This document shows positions 1-8,225 of a stretch of 36,257 nucleotides of DNA, piece by piece. Positions within the stretch are counted from its first letter, which is position 1, and each line of letters starts with the position of its first letter. The position numbers and the translations under genes are program-made. The notes beneath the pieces are model-generated. The model was not told the origin of the DNA and made no database searches. It worked only from the letters and a program-made list of their open reading frames with translations. Origin of the DNA: a virus. Location of the stretch: positions 1 to 36,257 of IMG/VR virus record IMGVR_UViG_3300013427_000006, one strand, 5' to 3'.

Positions 1-600
1 TGCTTCGTCTCCCTACGCCGCTACACCAACAGCACCGGCGGGTGGACCTGCGCCGAGGGCTGGCACAACGCGATGGCACCCTTCGGTACCGTCCCGGCCG
101 AGATCGACGACGAGGGCATCATGCGCGCCCAGGCCGCCGAGGCCGACCACGGCGACCCGCGCTGGCCGACGCACTGCGAGCGGGGCTGCGGCTACGCCTT
201 CACCGAGGCCGACCGCTGGCAGATGTTCACCGACCGCGGCTACGTGAACCCGGCCACCGGCCAGACCTACGCCAAGCGGGACTTGCCGCCAGGAGCGACC
301 TACAGTGCGCTGTGGTACCGCAAGTTCTACGACAAGCAGACCCCTCCGGATGACGGCATTACCCTGTGCGTGAAGTTGCCCAACGGCTCGGACTGGTGTG
401 TCGACTCGCAGGCGTCCAACTGCGACCGCAAGGGTGAGGAGCACTCGTGCTGGGTGCGCGAGGGCGACCCGCGCCAGTGCAACGTTACGGTCGGCAAGGG
501 CGGCAATGCGGGGGCCAACACCTGTACCGCCGGGGCGGGCTCCATCCTTTCCGGTGACTACCACGGGTTCCTCACCGCTGGTGTGCTCACCGCGGGCTGA
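1..600 (+). CDS. Conserved phage protein of unknown function, 5' truncated
   Basis: The frame is open from the first base and ends at TGA 598-600, so the gene begins before the window; about 199 codons are visible. The product is rich in Cys, Trp and Gly with no membrane segment. It looks like an actinophage protein found between the head genes and the tail genes (the SGDYHGFL stretch near the C-terminus is the part that looks familiar), but I cannot name a function. Cysteine pairs near the middle and C-terminal third could bind metal or form disulphides. Its place just before the tail operon suggests a virion-related or packaging-adjacent role; that is inference from position only. Confidence 0.75.
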   Translation, partial: CFVSLRRYTNSTGGWTCAEGWHNAMAPFGTVPAEIDDEGIMRAQAAEADHGDPRWPTHCERGCGYAFTEADRWQMFTDRGYVNPATGQTYAKRDLPPGATYSALWYRKFYDKQTPPDDGITLCVKLPNGSDWCVDSQASNCDRKGEEHSCWVREGDPRQCNVTVGKGGNAGANTCTAGAGSILSGDYHGFLTAGVLTAG

Positions 601-613
601 GCAGCTGCCCGTT

Positions 614-641
614 TGTGGCGTGTCACATGCTCCAGGTGACA
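614..641 (+). promoter_or_regulatory. Copy 1 of a 28-base dyad motif heading a late operon
   Basis: This site lies in the 172-base gap (601-772) that holds no gene. It starts with TGTGGCGT and ends with CAGGTGACA, and contains an inverted repeat TGTCAC-N9-GTGACA (621-626 / 636-641). The same pattern recurs at 13621-13648 (20 of 28 identical) and 36144-36171 (21 of 28 identical); 16 positions are invariant in all three. All three copies are intergenic and head a late-type gene run. A role as an operator, an activator-dependent promoter or an RNA hairpin is inference. A weak -10-like TAACGT at 650-655 follows. Confidence 0.5.
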
Positions 642-772
642 GCGGGCGCTAACGTGGGCGTGAGCAGCGGACCGCGCCGCTGACCCGGGTAGAAGCAAGA
701 ACGCGCGGACGACGGCACGCCCAACCTGTGGACGCCGCGGCTACCAAGAGCCCACCCACAGGAGCACCCCAC

Positions 773-994
773 ATGCAAACCGTCATCATGACGAACCCCG
801 GACTGCCCGGCGATGAGCGAGCGGTCACCACACCTGAGGCATTCGAGCAGGTCTGGTCCGGTAAGGGCTGGGAGCTCGTGCAGGACTCCCCTGCCGACTC
901 GCCCACCCCCAAGACCCGGCCCGCACGCAAGGCCGCCGCACCCAAACCCAAGCCCGCCCAGGCACCCGTGACCGACCCCGAGATCGGAGCCTGA
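773..994 (+). CDS. Small protein preceding the major tail protein
   Basis: A 73-residue protein. The ATG at 773 is chosen because AGGAG at 760-764 sits 8 bases ahead; the longer in-frame reading from 728 has no such site. The N-terminal half is a compact globular-looking segment (VWSGKGWELV near residues 27-36), and the C-terminal half is a Pro/Ala/Lys-rich tail likely to be disordered and positively charged. Small proteins of this style occur in actinophage head-tail modules. The gene ends one base before the next start, so it is co-translated with the tail tube gene. Function is not known; a connector or decoration role would be a guess. Confidence 0.7.
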   Translation: MQTVIMTNPGLPGDERAVTTPEAFEQVWSGKGWELVQDSPADSPTPKTRPARKAAAPKPKPAQAPVTDPEIGA

Positions 995-995
995 C

Positions 996-1490
996 ATGGG
1001 CATGTTCTTCCGCCGCGGCACCACCGGCGTCCGCTTCGTCCCCACCATCGTGGCCATCGCCGCACCCACCGCCGCTGAGCTCACAGCCGGAACCGACCTC
1101 CGCGCGGCCATGGCCGCGATGGAGGGCTTCGAAACCTCGCTGAACCGGATCAACCAGCCGTTGCTGAAGTACAAGCAGGAGGTCCAGATCGACGGCCCCC
1201 AGCAGTTCGGCGACGCCAAGATCACCCTCATCGAGGACGACGGCACCGGCGCCACCGGGGACGACCTGGAACGCAAGACGATCTACACCGCGCTGGCGGA
1301 GCAGGCCACCGGGTTCATCGTCATCAACCCCGCGGCCAACTCGTTCGTCGCCGCGGCCAAGGTCGAGGTCTGGCCCATCCGGATCGGCTCCAAGAACCGG
1401 TCCTTCTCCCTGGATGCCGAGCCTGCCCGGTACGTGTGCGAGCTGGCGATCACCGGGGCCCAGGACAAGAACGCGGTCGTCGCCGCGTAA
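996..1490 (+). CDS. Probable major tail protein (tail tube subunit)
   Basis: A 164-residue protein. It has the size, position (directly before the chaperones and tape measure) and character (mixed beta-rich, few Cys, no membrane segment) of a siphovirus tail tube subunit, which would polymerise as stacked rings around the tape measure. The strands around KYKQEVQIDGPQQFGDAKI and the tail of the protein resemble actinophage tail tube proteins, but I assign it mainly by synteny. The two strong hairpins in the following 240-base gap fit a highly expressed gene whose message is partly terminated or stabilised at its 3' end. The alternative is a head-tail joining or stopper protein. Confidence 0.65.
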   Translation: MGMFFRRGTTGVRFVPTIVAIAAPTAAELTAGTDLRAAMAAMEGFETSLNRINQPLLKYKQEVQIDGPQQFGDAKITLIEDDGTGATGDDLERKTIYTALAEQATGFIVINPAANSFVAAAKVEVWPIRIGSKNRSFSLDAEPARYVCELAITGAQDKNAVVAA

Positions 1491-1582
1491 CCCCCGTTCC
1501 CCCGACCCCACCTGTCGCCGGTGCGTGTCCACCCGCAGGGCCCTTCCCTCGCCTGTCCGTCGGTCATCGGGCCGTTGGCGGG

Positions 1583-1605
1583 ACCCGGGCGGGCACGGCC
1601 CGGGT
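1583..1605 (+). terminator. GC-rich hairpin after the tail tube gene
   Basis: ACCCGGGC (1583-1590) and GCCCGGGT (1598-1605) form a perfect 8-base-pair stem with a 7-base loop, 92 bases after the tail tube stop codon. No U-tract follows, so this is a stem-loop that may act as a weak terminator or mRNA 3'-end stabiliser. It lies in the gene-free stretch 1491-1730. Confidence 0.4.
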
Positions 1606-1681
1606 TCCGCGTGCGGGCACACGCGCCCCGCGGCCGGACACGCCCGGCGGTGGTGGGGTCGGGTCCCGCCCAGCCCACAAG

Positions 1682-1706
1682 GGGGGTTCCCGGCCCGGGA
1701 ACCCCC
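1682..1706 (+). terminator. Strong hairpin just ahead of the chaperone gene
   Basis: GGGGGTTCCC (1682-1691) pairs perfectly with GGGAACCCCC (1697-1706) around a 5-base loop. It ends 9 bases before the AAGAGGAG ribosome binding site (1716-1723) of the next gene. No T-run follows. It could attenuate read-through from the tail tube gene or protect processed mRNA ends; the sequence alone does not distinguish these. Confidence 0.45.
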
Positions 1707-1730
1707 AGCCCAACCAAGAGGAGCCCAGCG

Positions 1731-2426
1731 ATGACCGCACGTAAGCCCACCACCAGGAACCCGGCCCGCAAGGCCACCGCACCCAAGCCGGCTGCCGTGG
1801 CCACAGCAGCCCTTGTACCGCCCAGGGTGCCGACCGACCGGCTCGGCAAGCTACCCCGCCGGGTCACCGTCGGGATCTACCTGGACGACACCGCCGTCGC
1901 AGCAGTCGTCGACGCCGACGCCGACCTGACCGCCGCCCGGGAACGCCTGGACGCCTCCAGGCCCCGCCGGATCGCCGAAGCCCGCGCCGCCGCCACCCCC
2001 GAAGACGTCATCGGCCAAACCCTGGTCGACCAGGTCCACGACCTCGACGCGCAGGCTCTCGCCCCCCTCGAGGAGGCCGCCACCGCCGCCCTGGACGCCC
2101 TGGACGCCGCCACCAGGTGGTTCACGTTCCGCGGCCTGGGCCGCACCCCCTACCGCGAGCTGCTGGAGAAGCACGCCGCCCGCGACGTCGACGACCAGGT
2201 CATGGCCGACCTCGGCCAAGGCGACAACGCGCCGTACAACCTGGACACCTTCCCGCCTGCCCTGGTCCAAGCGGCCAGCATCGACCCGGTCCTTGACGGC
2301 GACGACATCGCCACCATCTTCGACGGCGACACCTGGAACGGCGTCGAGGTCAACACCCTGGTCTCCTACGCCCAGCTGGCGCAGTCCCAGGCGCCGGTGG
2401 CCGACCCGAAACGGCACCGGGGCTGA
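1731..2426 (+). CDS. Tail assembly chaperone, upstream ORF
   Basis: A 231-residue protein starting at ATG 1731, 7 bases after AAGAGGAG; the in-frame codons upstream to 1521 lie in the hairpin-rich gap and are not used. The first 35 residues are Lys/Ala/Pro-rich, followed by an acidic, helical body. Near residues 165-185 it carries a FPPALVQAA segment of the kind seen in actinophage tail assembly chaperones. Chaperones of this class coat the tape measure before tail tube polymerisation. It sits between the tail tube and tape measure genes, the standard place. The ORF ends in a frame that a -1 shift would move into the downstream ORF, which is open back through the stop region. Confidence 0.75.
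   Translation: MTARKPTTRNPARKATAPKPAAVATAALVPPRVPTDRLGKLPRRVTVGIYLDDTAVAAVVDADADLTAARERLDASRPRRIAEARAAATPEDVIGQTLVDQVHDLDAQALAPLEEAATAALDALDAATRWFTFRGLGRTPYRELLEKHAARDVDDQVMADLGQGDNAPYNLDTFPPALVQAASIDPVLDGDDIATIFDGDTWNGVEVNTLVSYAQLAQSQAPVADPKRHRG
2405..2411 (+). promoter_or_regulatory. Candidate -1 ribosomal frameshift site
   Basis: In siphoviruses the second chaperone is usually made by -1 frameshifting from the first. Here the downstream frame is exactly -1 and stays open across the upstream stop (TGA 2424-2426). CCCGAAA, read CCG AAA in the upstream frame, is the best candidate I see, but only the Pro codon re-pairs cleanly (CCG to CCC), so it is not a canonical slippery heptamer. Low confidence. 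Confidence 0.25.
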
Positions 2427-2437
2427 TCGGGGAGCTC

Positions 2438-3100
2438 ATGCGCACGGACCAGGGCGACTACCAGGGTGACGACGGGACCATCACCGTTGCCCTGGCCGCC
2501 CTGGACCGCCCCGGGTTCGACGCCCTGGTCGAAGCCCACCCGCCCACCCGGGCGAAGGACCTGTGGCAGGAAGCCACGTTCGCCCCGGCGCTGATCGCCG
2601 CGTCCGTCACGTCCTGGTCGGTGGGCTGGGCCGACGAGGACCCGCACCAGCTCGGGCGCATCGACGTGGCCACCGCACGCACCTGGTGGGACGACTGGCC
2701 GGTCGACGCCGCCGAAGACCTCTTCACCCGCTGCGTGAACCTGAACATCACCAGCATCGAGTGGGCCCGCCGCCGCCTGGACCGCGACCCGCGCCTGGCC
2801 GCTGAGGTCGCCTACTGCGCCGGCGCCGGCATCCCCCACTCAGCCTTCCTGGGCTGGGCTGAGCGGGACCAGGACCTGGCCCTGGCCGACAAGGTCCGGG
2901 CGGCTGACCGGTGCCCCGGCTGCAACGTCCCGGCCGACCTGATGGGCGACCCGGAGGCCTTCGAGGTGGTCTCGCAGGCGTGCGTGCACTGTGAGGCCAA
3001 GGCCCTGGCTGAGGCGTCCATCCCCGCCGAGCACCGGCACCGCTACCACCACCACCTCAAAGCCACCGGCCACGTCGACGACCAGACCCGGGGGGCCTGA
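2438..3100 (+). CDS. Tail assembly chaperone, downstream ORF
   Basis: Read from ATG 2438 the protein has 220 residues; as a frameshift product it would extend the upstream ORF. A GGGGAG at 2429-2434 is only 3 bases from the ATG, too close to be a good ribosome binding site, which favours the frameshift route. A segment HPPT...FAPALIAAS near residues 35-57 echoes the FPPALVQAA segment of the upstream ORF, and IPHSAFLGWAERDQDLAL (about residues 132-149) is typical of actinophage chaperone C-domains. Two CxxC pairs (CPGC and CVHC) near residues 160-190 probably bind zinc. It ends 3 bases before the tape measure start. Confidence 0.75.
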   Translation: MRTDQGDYQGDDGTITVALAALDRPGFDALVEAHPPTRAKDLWQEATFAPALIAASVTSWSVGWADEDPHQLGRIDVATARTWWDDWPVDAAEDLFTRCVNLNITSIEWARRRLDRDPRLAAEVAYCAGAGIPHSAFLGWAERDQDLALADKVRAADRCPGCNVPADLMGDPEAFEVVSQACVHCEAKALAEASIPAEHRHRYHHHLKATGHVDDQTRGA

Positions 3101-3103
3101 GTC

Positions 3104-6100
3104 ATGGGCGTTCGCGTCATTGGTGTCCGGATCACCGCGTCCGACGCTGACCTGGACCGGCGCCTCGCCCACGCCAGAACGTCCATCGCGTCCTTCGCCC
3201 GGGACGTGGAGACCGGGCAGCGGGGCGCGACCAAGGCCATGGCGGGCACTGAGGCCGCCACCGCGAAGCTCGGGGCAACATCGGAGCGCACCGCGGCGAA
3301 GTCCCGCACGTCCTCACGGTCCACAGCCACTGGCATCCAGGCTGTGGGGATCGCAACGGCGAAGGCCGCCGACGAGGCCGATCGGCACGCCAGGATGGCC
3401 CTGCGCCTGTCCGAGTACTACTCCGTCGGTAGTCTGCGGGTAGCCGCCGGGCTCGGGTTGGGTGCGGCCGCGGCCTTCATGTTCGGGCGTCAGCTGCTCA
3501 CCGCGTTCGCCGGCGGCATCCAGCTGTCCGCTCAGTTCGAAGCCCAGATGCGGAACGTCAACTCCATCACCGGGATGACCGAAGCCGCCTACGGCGCCCT
3601 CTCCCAGAAGGTCCTGGACCTGTCCACGACCCTGCCCCAGGAAGCCACCGTCCTGGCCGCCGGCCTGTACGACATCGCCTCCTCCGGGTTCCAGGGCGCG
3701 GCCGGCCTGCAGGTCCTCGAGGCATCCGCACGGGCCGCCTCCGCGGGCATCAGCACGACCGCTGTGGCCGGGCAGGCCATCTCCGGGGTCCTGAACGCCT
3801 ACGGCCTGTCTGCGGCCAGCGCGAAGGACGTAAGCGACACCCTGTTCCAGACCGTGAACCTGGGCGTCCTGACGTTCGACCAGCTCGGCCAGGGCATCGG
3901 CGACGTCATCGGCACCGCCGCCGCCGCCGGGATCAGCATCGACGGCGTCGGCCAGGCCATCGCCACGATGACCAAGGCCGGGATCAAACCAGCCGAAGCC
4001 TTCACCGCCCTGAACCAGCTGATGGCCCAGATCATCACCCCCGGCGACGCCCTCGCCGCGGTGTTCAAGTCCCTGGGGTACGAGTCCGGCGCGGTCGCAC
4101 TAAACAGCAAGGGCCTGTCCGGGGTGATGGCCGACCTGCAGAAGGTCACCGGCGGCAACGTCACGACCATGTCGGCCCTGTTCACCGACATCCGGTCCCT
4201 GAAGGGCGCCCTGGCTTTGACTTCCGACCAGGGCAAGCTGTACACCGGCGTAATCGCCGGCTGGTCGGCCGCGCACGCAGGTGCCGGGGCCACCGCGGTG
4301 GCGTTGGCCGAGCAGATGAAGTCCGCGTCCGCCCAGTGGGCCCTGGTCACCAACGCGGTCAAGGCCGGGACCATCGAGGTCGGCCTGCACCTGCTGCCGG
4401 TGCTGACCACCCTGATGAAGGCCATGATGGACCTGGCCCGGGGGGCGGCACCCGACCTGCAGGCCGGGGTGCGGGACCTGACGCCCCTGTTCTCCGCGTT
4501 GTGGGCCATCGGCGTGGACGTGGTCACCATGCTGCGGACTATCGGCCAGGTTGCCGCACCAGCCGTTGGTGCCCTCGCGGCCCTGGCCGGTGGGGTCGTC
4601 ATCGAGACCTTGACCAAGCTCGTCCAGGTCCTGGCTTGGGCGACCGGTGAGGTGGCCGACCACAAGGAGGTCGTCCTGGCGTTGGCCGCCGTGTATGCCG
4701 CGTCCCTGCTGCCCTCGGTGGGCGCGGTGACGATCGCGTTCAACCGGATGATCCTGACCCCCGTCGTGTTGGGTCTGGCCTCGGTGAGGACGGCCGCTGA
4801 GGGTGGCACGGTTGCCCTGAAGGCCATGACCGCGTCGATACTCACCTTGCAGACCGTCGCCACCCTGGGCCTGGCTGCGGCCCTGTTCGCGGCGTTCCGC
4901 GGGTTCACGGCCCTGGACGACGCGGCCGCCAAGGCCAAGGACACCTTCGAGAAGATGGGCACCGGCATCGACGTCCTGGACCCGGCCAAGATGCAGGCCG
5001 GGATCGACACCCTGATGAAAGTCATGGTGTCAGCGAATGAGGTCGGGAAGCAGTACACCGGCGTGTTGGGAATGATCAAGAGCGCATGGTCTGAGACTGC
5101 GGGCGACGGGTCCGTCGGAAAGATCGCCGAAGACGGGAAAGCCGCCGCTGAAGCCTTCACCCTGGCGAATCAGCGGTTCAAGAACGCAACCACGAACCTG
5201 GCCGTCCTGCGGGGCCAGACCAATCTGACCGACGACGCGCTGATCAAGCTCGCGAAGAACCAGGGCATCGACCTGACCAAGGCACCCAAGGACATGGGCG
5301 ACGAATACACCAAAGTGACCAGCTACGTCCGCGACCTGGAGAAGCAGACCGGGATCAGCGCCAAGGCCATGGGTGGGCACATCGGCACCGACATCGAGGC
5401 CATGAAGGCCTTCGCCGACGCGATCCAGGCCGCCCAGGACAAAGTCTCCAAGTCGTTCACCGCCGGCACTGACGTGCTGGGCACGTTCGACCCGGTCGCG
5501 GCCGCCGAGAAGGTCAAGACCGCGCAGGAGACCCTGGACAAGGCCCGCCAGGCCCAGGCTGACGCTGCGGGCAAGGTCGGCGCCAAAGGCGCCACCACGG
5601 TGGCCCAGCAGCAGCAGCTCGCCAGGGCTGAGCAGGCCGTCCACGACGCCACCGGCAAGTCCGCCGCCAAGCTCGGCAAAGCCCGCCAGGCCCTCTCCGA
5701 CCTGCAGGCCCGCCTGGCCGCCAAGGGCAAGACCACCGCAGCTGATGGTGAGCAGCTGGCCAAGGCCGCGGACGACGTCGCCAAGGCCCGCACCGACCTT
5801 GCCGCAGCCCGGGCCGCGTCCGGGACCGCGGGGCTGCGCGCCGCCTACGCGACCAGCATCGCGGACGCGACCAGGTTCTCCCGTGACCTGACCACGGCCA
5901 CCGCCAAGGGCCTGGACTACCGGGTCGTGGCCAAGCTCCTCGAGCAGGGCCCCAAGACCGCCGGCCCGATCCTGCAGACGATCCTCTCGGATCATTCGGG
6001 GGCGATGATCAAGATGGTCAACGACTCCGAGTCGGCGCTGTCGGCCCTGAACGTCATCGTCGTGGCCCAGGCCCGGCTGACGGCGATCGCCGTGGCCTCG

Positions 6101-6889
6101 TCGACCGACCAGGCCATCCGTGACCTGCCGGCCGCGATGCAGATCCAGCAGGCCGCGATGCTCGACAAGGGCAAGGTCACCCTCGAGCAGCTGTCCCGAA
6201 AGCTCGGGATCTCCCAAGCCGAGGTCAAGCGGATCGCCGACGCCAACGGCATCAACATCGCCGCGGGTCTGGCGCCGGCCCAGGCGGCGATCGACAAGGT
6301 CGGCAGGGGCGCCCGCGGCAAGGTCAGCGTCGACACCACCGGGGCCTCAGCCGCGGTGACCAACCTCGGGCGCCAGCTGGACATCCTGGACGCCCGCACC
6401 GTCACCATCCCCGTGTCGCTCAGCTTCGGTAAGGGCCTGGAGGGGTTCCCGGGCAAGGCTGCGGACAACGTGATCGTGCCCAACCCGCTGGGGCCGTTCG
6501 CGCCGAAGAAGCCCAAGTGGGGCGGCTCTGAGGGCGGCGTGGTCCCGGGCATGTTCCTGGGTCCGAAGGTCGACAACGTGACGATCCGGGCGAACCCGCG
6601 CGAGTACCTCCAGTCCGTCGCCGCGCATGACTTCTACGGCACCGCGTTCATGGACGCAGTGAACAAGCGGCGCCTGCCTCGGTATGCCGACGGTGGCGCG
6701 CTGGGCTCACGGGTGGCCTCGCCGTGGGGCGGCGGCGCGGTCCAGGTCGTCAAGGTCCCCATCAACGAGACCCGCACCCGCACCCACGAGTTCTCTCAGC
6801 ACATCGAGCACGCCACCTTCACCGACCGGGATGACGGTCTCCGGGCGCTCGACGAGCAGGTCCGGATCCGCAACCTTGGGAGCCAGTAA
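3104..6889 (+). CDS. Tape measure protein
   Basis: A 1261-residue protein, the longest in the window. Residues about 140-300 match the TP901-type phage tail tape measure core (FEAQMRNVNSITG, then SGVLNAYGLSA and repeated Ala/Gly helices). Hydrophobic helices follow near residues 470-600, then long Ala/Lys/Gln-rich coiled-coil segments (about 790-920) and a Gly-rich C-terminus. Tape measure proteins set tail length and travel through the tube at DNA ejection. By the usual rule of about 0.15 nm per residue the tail would be near 190 nm; that is an estimate. The start at ATG 3104 follows a G-run and lies just after the chaperone stop. It overlaps the next gene by one base. Confidence 0.95.
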   Translation: MGVRVIGVRITASDADLDRRLAHARTSIASFARDVETGQRGATKAMAGTEAATAKLGATSERTAAKSRTSSRSTATGIQAVGIATAKAADEADRHARMALRLSEYYSVGSLRVAAGLGLGAAAAFMFGRQLLTAFAGGIQLSAQFEAQMRNVNSITGMTEAAYGALSQKVLDLSTTLPQEATVLAAGLYDIASSGFQGAAGLQVLEASARAASAGISTTAVAGQAISGVLNAYGLSAASAKDVSDTLFQTVNLGVLTFDQLGQGIGDVIGTAAAAGISIDGVGQAIATMTKAGIKPAEAFTALNQLMAQIITPGDALAAVFKSLGYESGAVALNSKGLSGVMADLQKVTGGNVTTMSALFTDIRSLKGALALTSDQGKLYTGVIAGWSAAHAGAGATAVALAEQMKSASAQWALVTNAVKAGTIEVGLHLLPVLTTLMKAMMDLARGAAPDLQAGVRDLTPLFSALWAIGVDVVTMLRTIGQVAAPAVGALAALAGGVVIETLTKLVQVLAWATGEVADHKEVVLALAAVYAASLLPSVGAVTIAFNRMILTPVVLGLASVRTAAEGGTVALKAMTASILTLQTVATLGLAAALFAAFRGFTALDDAAAKAKDTFEKMGTGIDVLDPAKMQAGIDTLMKVMVSANEVGKQYTGVLGMIKSAWSETAGDGSVGKIAEDGKAAAEAFTLANQRFKNATTNLAVLRGQTNLTDDALIKLAKNQGIDLTKAPKDMGDEYTKVTSYVRDLEKQTGISAKAMGGHIGTDIEAMKAFADAIQAAQDKVSKSFTAGTDVLGTFDPVAAAEKVKTAQETLDKARQAQADAAGKVGAKGATTVAQQQQLARAEQAVHDATGKSAAKLGKARQALSDLQARLAAKGKTTAADGEQLAKAADDVAKARTDLAAARAASGTAGLRAAYATSIADATRFSRDLTTATAKGLDYRVVAKLLEQGPKTAGPILQTILSDHSGAMIKMVNDSESALSALNVIVVAQARLTAIAVASSTDQAIRDLPAAMQIQQAAMLDKGKVTLEQLSRKLGISQAEVKRIADANGINIAAGLAPAQAAIDKVGRGARGKVSVDTTGASAAVTNLGRQLDILDARTVTIPVSLSFGKGLEGFPGKAADNVIVPNPLGPFAPKKPKWGGSEGGVVPGMFLGPKVDNVTIRANPREYLQSVAAHDFYGTAFMDAVNKRRLPRYADGGALGSRVASPWGGGAVQVVKVPINETRTRTHEFSQHIEHATFTDRDDGLRALDEQVRIRNLGSQ

Positions 6890-7326
6890 TGGCGATCGCC
6901 GACCTTGACGCGTCCGTGCGGATCCTCACCTCGGCCGGCGCCTTGGTGTTGGACCTGACCGAAGCGGCCGGGTACGACCTGGTCGACCTGGGTGTCCCGG
7001 ACCGCACCTGGCGCCGGGTCACTGCGACATCCCCATTCGTCGACGGTGAGCACCTGGTCGCCGCCGTCCTGGAGGCCGGGGCGCACACCATGGCCTACCG
7101 GGTGTCCGGGGCCAACTGGGGGCAGGTCCAGGACCGCCGGCAGGCCATGGTCGACGCGGTCGAGGCGTGGGCGTGGCTGCTGGAGGTCACCATTGGCGGG
7201 GTCCGCTACCTGTGGGCCGCGTCACGGGCCGACTCGTCCGGGCCGTTGGAGAAGTTTGCGGCGATCGCCGGTCAGAACGTCATCACGATCAAGGTCCCGG
7301 TCCAACCAACCCCGACCATCAGCTGA
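6889..7326 (+). CDS. Minor tail protein (distal tail-like position)
   Basis: A 145-residue protein. The ATG overlaps the last base of the tape measure stop codon, with GGGAG at 6878-6882 as ribosome binding site. The gene directly after the tape measure usually encodes a distal tail or minor tail protein that caps the tube. The sequence is beta-rich with no Cys and no membrane segment (for example TMAYRVSGANWGQVQDRRQA near residues 67-86). The length is short for a full distal tail protein, so it may be only the N-terminal ring domain equivalent. The assignment rests on position and general character. Confidence 0.65.
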   Translation: MAIADLDASVRILTSAGALVLDLTEAAGYDLVDLGVPDRTWRRVTATSPFVDGEHLVAAVLEAGAHTMAYRVSGANWGQVQDRRQAMVDAVEAWAWLLEVTIGGVRYLWAASRADSSGPLEKFAAIAGQNVITIKVPVQPTPTIS

Positions 7327-7342
7327 GGAAAGGAAAGTCGCC

Positions 7343-7750
7343 GTGCATCTTCCCGACGCTCAGGTCCACATCGCCCTGGAGGCGCTGTGGCGTTCCGGGG
7401 GCACCTGCTACGCCGGGCTGTCCATCACGGTCCCGGACGAGCACGTGACCGCTGGCTCGGTGACTGAGGTGGTTGCGGCGTCCTACCAGCGGGTCGCCCT
7501 GGCTACCACCGCCGCCGGTTTCGCTGCGGCCGCAGCCCGTGCCATAGAGACGGTCGTGGACACCACCTGGGCCGCGCCCGGCGCCTACGACTGGGGGGTG
7601 CTGCTCGCGATCGTGCTGTGGTCCACGGCCACGAAGGGCACCGGGGTCCCGGTCGGTGCGGTGCGCCTGGCTGAGGGCGGCGTGTACGTCGAGGCTGGCG
7701 GGTCCGCACCGGACGCCCCAGCTGGTCTGATCCGATTCGAAGCACTATGA
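7343..7750 (+). CDS. Minor tail or virion structural protein
   Basis: A 135-residue protein. The GTG at 7343 is chosen because a purine-rich GAGGAAAGGAAAG lies just upstream; the longer reading from 6992 would run through the previous gene. The pattern (short helix, YAGLS strand near residue 21, an Ala-rich centre, then VPVGAVRLAEGGVYVEAGG) resembles small actinophage tail proteins whose C-terminal half is a beta-sandwich. It is followed by another gene of similar size and design. Exact role unknown; probably a baseplate or tail-tip component. Confidence 0.6.
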   Translation: MHLPDAQVHIALEALWRSGGTCYAGLSITVPDEHVTAGSVTEVVAASYQRVALATTAAGFAAAAARAIETVVDTTWAAPGAYDWGVLLAIVLWSTATKGTGVPVGAVRLAEGGVYVEAGGSAPDAPAGLIRFEAL

Positions 7751-7769
7751 CACCCAAGGAGATCCACTG

Positions 7770-8198
7770 ATGGCGATAACAGCAAAACTATTCGGGCTGG
7801 CGATCAAGTCGTTGGCGAACAAGGAGATCGACTGGGACACGGACACCGTCAAGGCGGTCCTGTGCTCCGCGACGTACACGCCCGACCAGGATGCGCACCA
7901 GTACGCATCGTCCCTGACGAACGAGCTCGCGGGTGGCGGGTATGCGCGGGTGACCCTGGCGGGGAAGACGACGACGTACACGGCGGGCACGAACACTCAC
8001 ATGCTCGACGCCGCGGACTTCTCCTTCCCCGCCCTGACGGGCACCTTCCGCTACCTCATCTACCTGATCGACACGGGGGTCGCGGGCACGTCCCCGCTGG
8101 TCGCCTACGTGGACTTCGGCGCCGACCAGACCGCGACTGCTCAGGACGTCAACATCACACTCGACGCCGCCGGCGTCGTGTCCGTCGTCGTCGCGTGA
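7770..8198 (+). CDS. Minor tail or virion structural protein
   Basis: A 142-residue protein with a good ribosome binding site (AAGGAGAT, 7755-7762). The order of elements is MAITAKLFGLAIKSLANKEI, then a strand with VKAVLCSATYTPDQD, a GGGYARV motif near residue 55, and a C-terminal stretch rich in valine and threonine. That layout is common in actinophage structural proteins encoded after the tape measure. No enzymatic motif is visible. A structural, host-contact role in the tail tip is likely but inferred from family resemblance and neighbours. Confidence 0.65.
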   Translation: MAITAKLFGLAIKSLANKEIDWDTDTVKAVLCSATYTPDQDAHQYASSLTNELAGGGYARVTLAGKTTTYTAGTNTHMLDAADFSFPALTGTFRYLIYLIDTGVAGTSPLVAYVDFGADQTATAQDVNITLDAAGVVSVVVA

Positions 8199-8225
8199 CG
8201 CACCCCACTACCTCGGAGGTTTGAC

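Noticed and set aside
3799-5160. A 453-codon open frame on the minus strand opposite the tape measure gene
   Set aside because: It is the shadow of a GC-rich gene; the plus-strand frame has a recognisable tape measure core, and the minus frame is Ala/Arg/Thr-rich without domains or a ribosome binding site.
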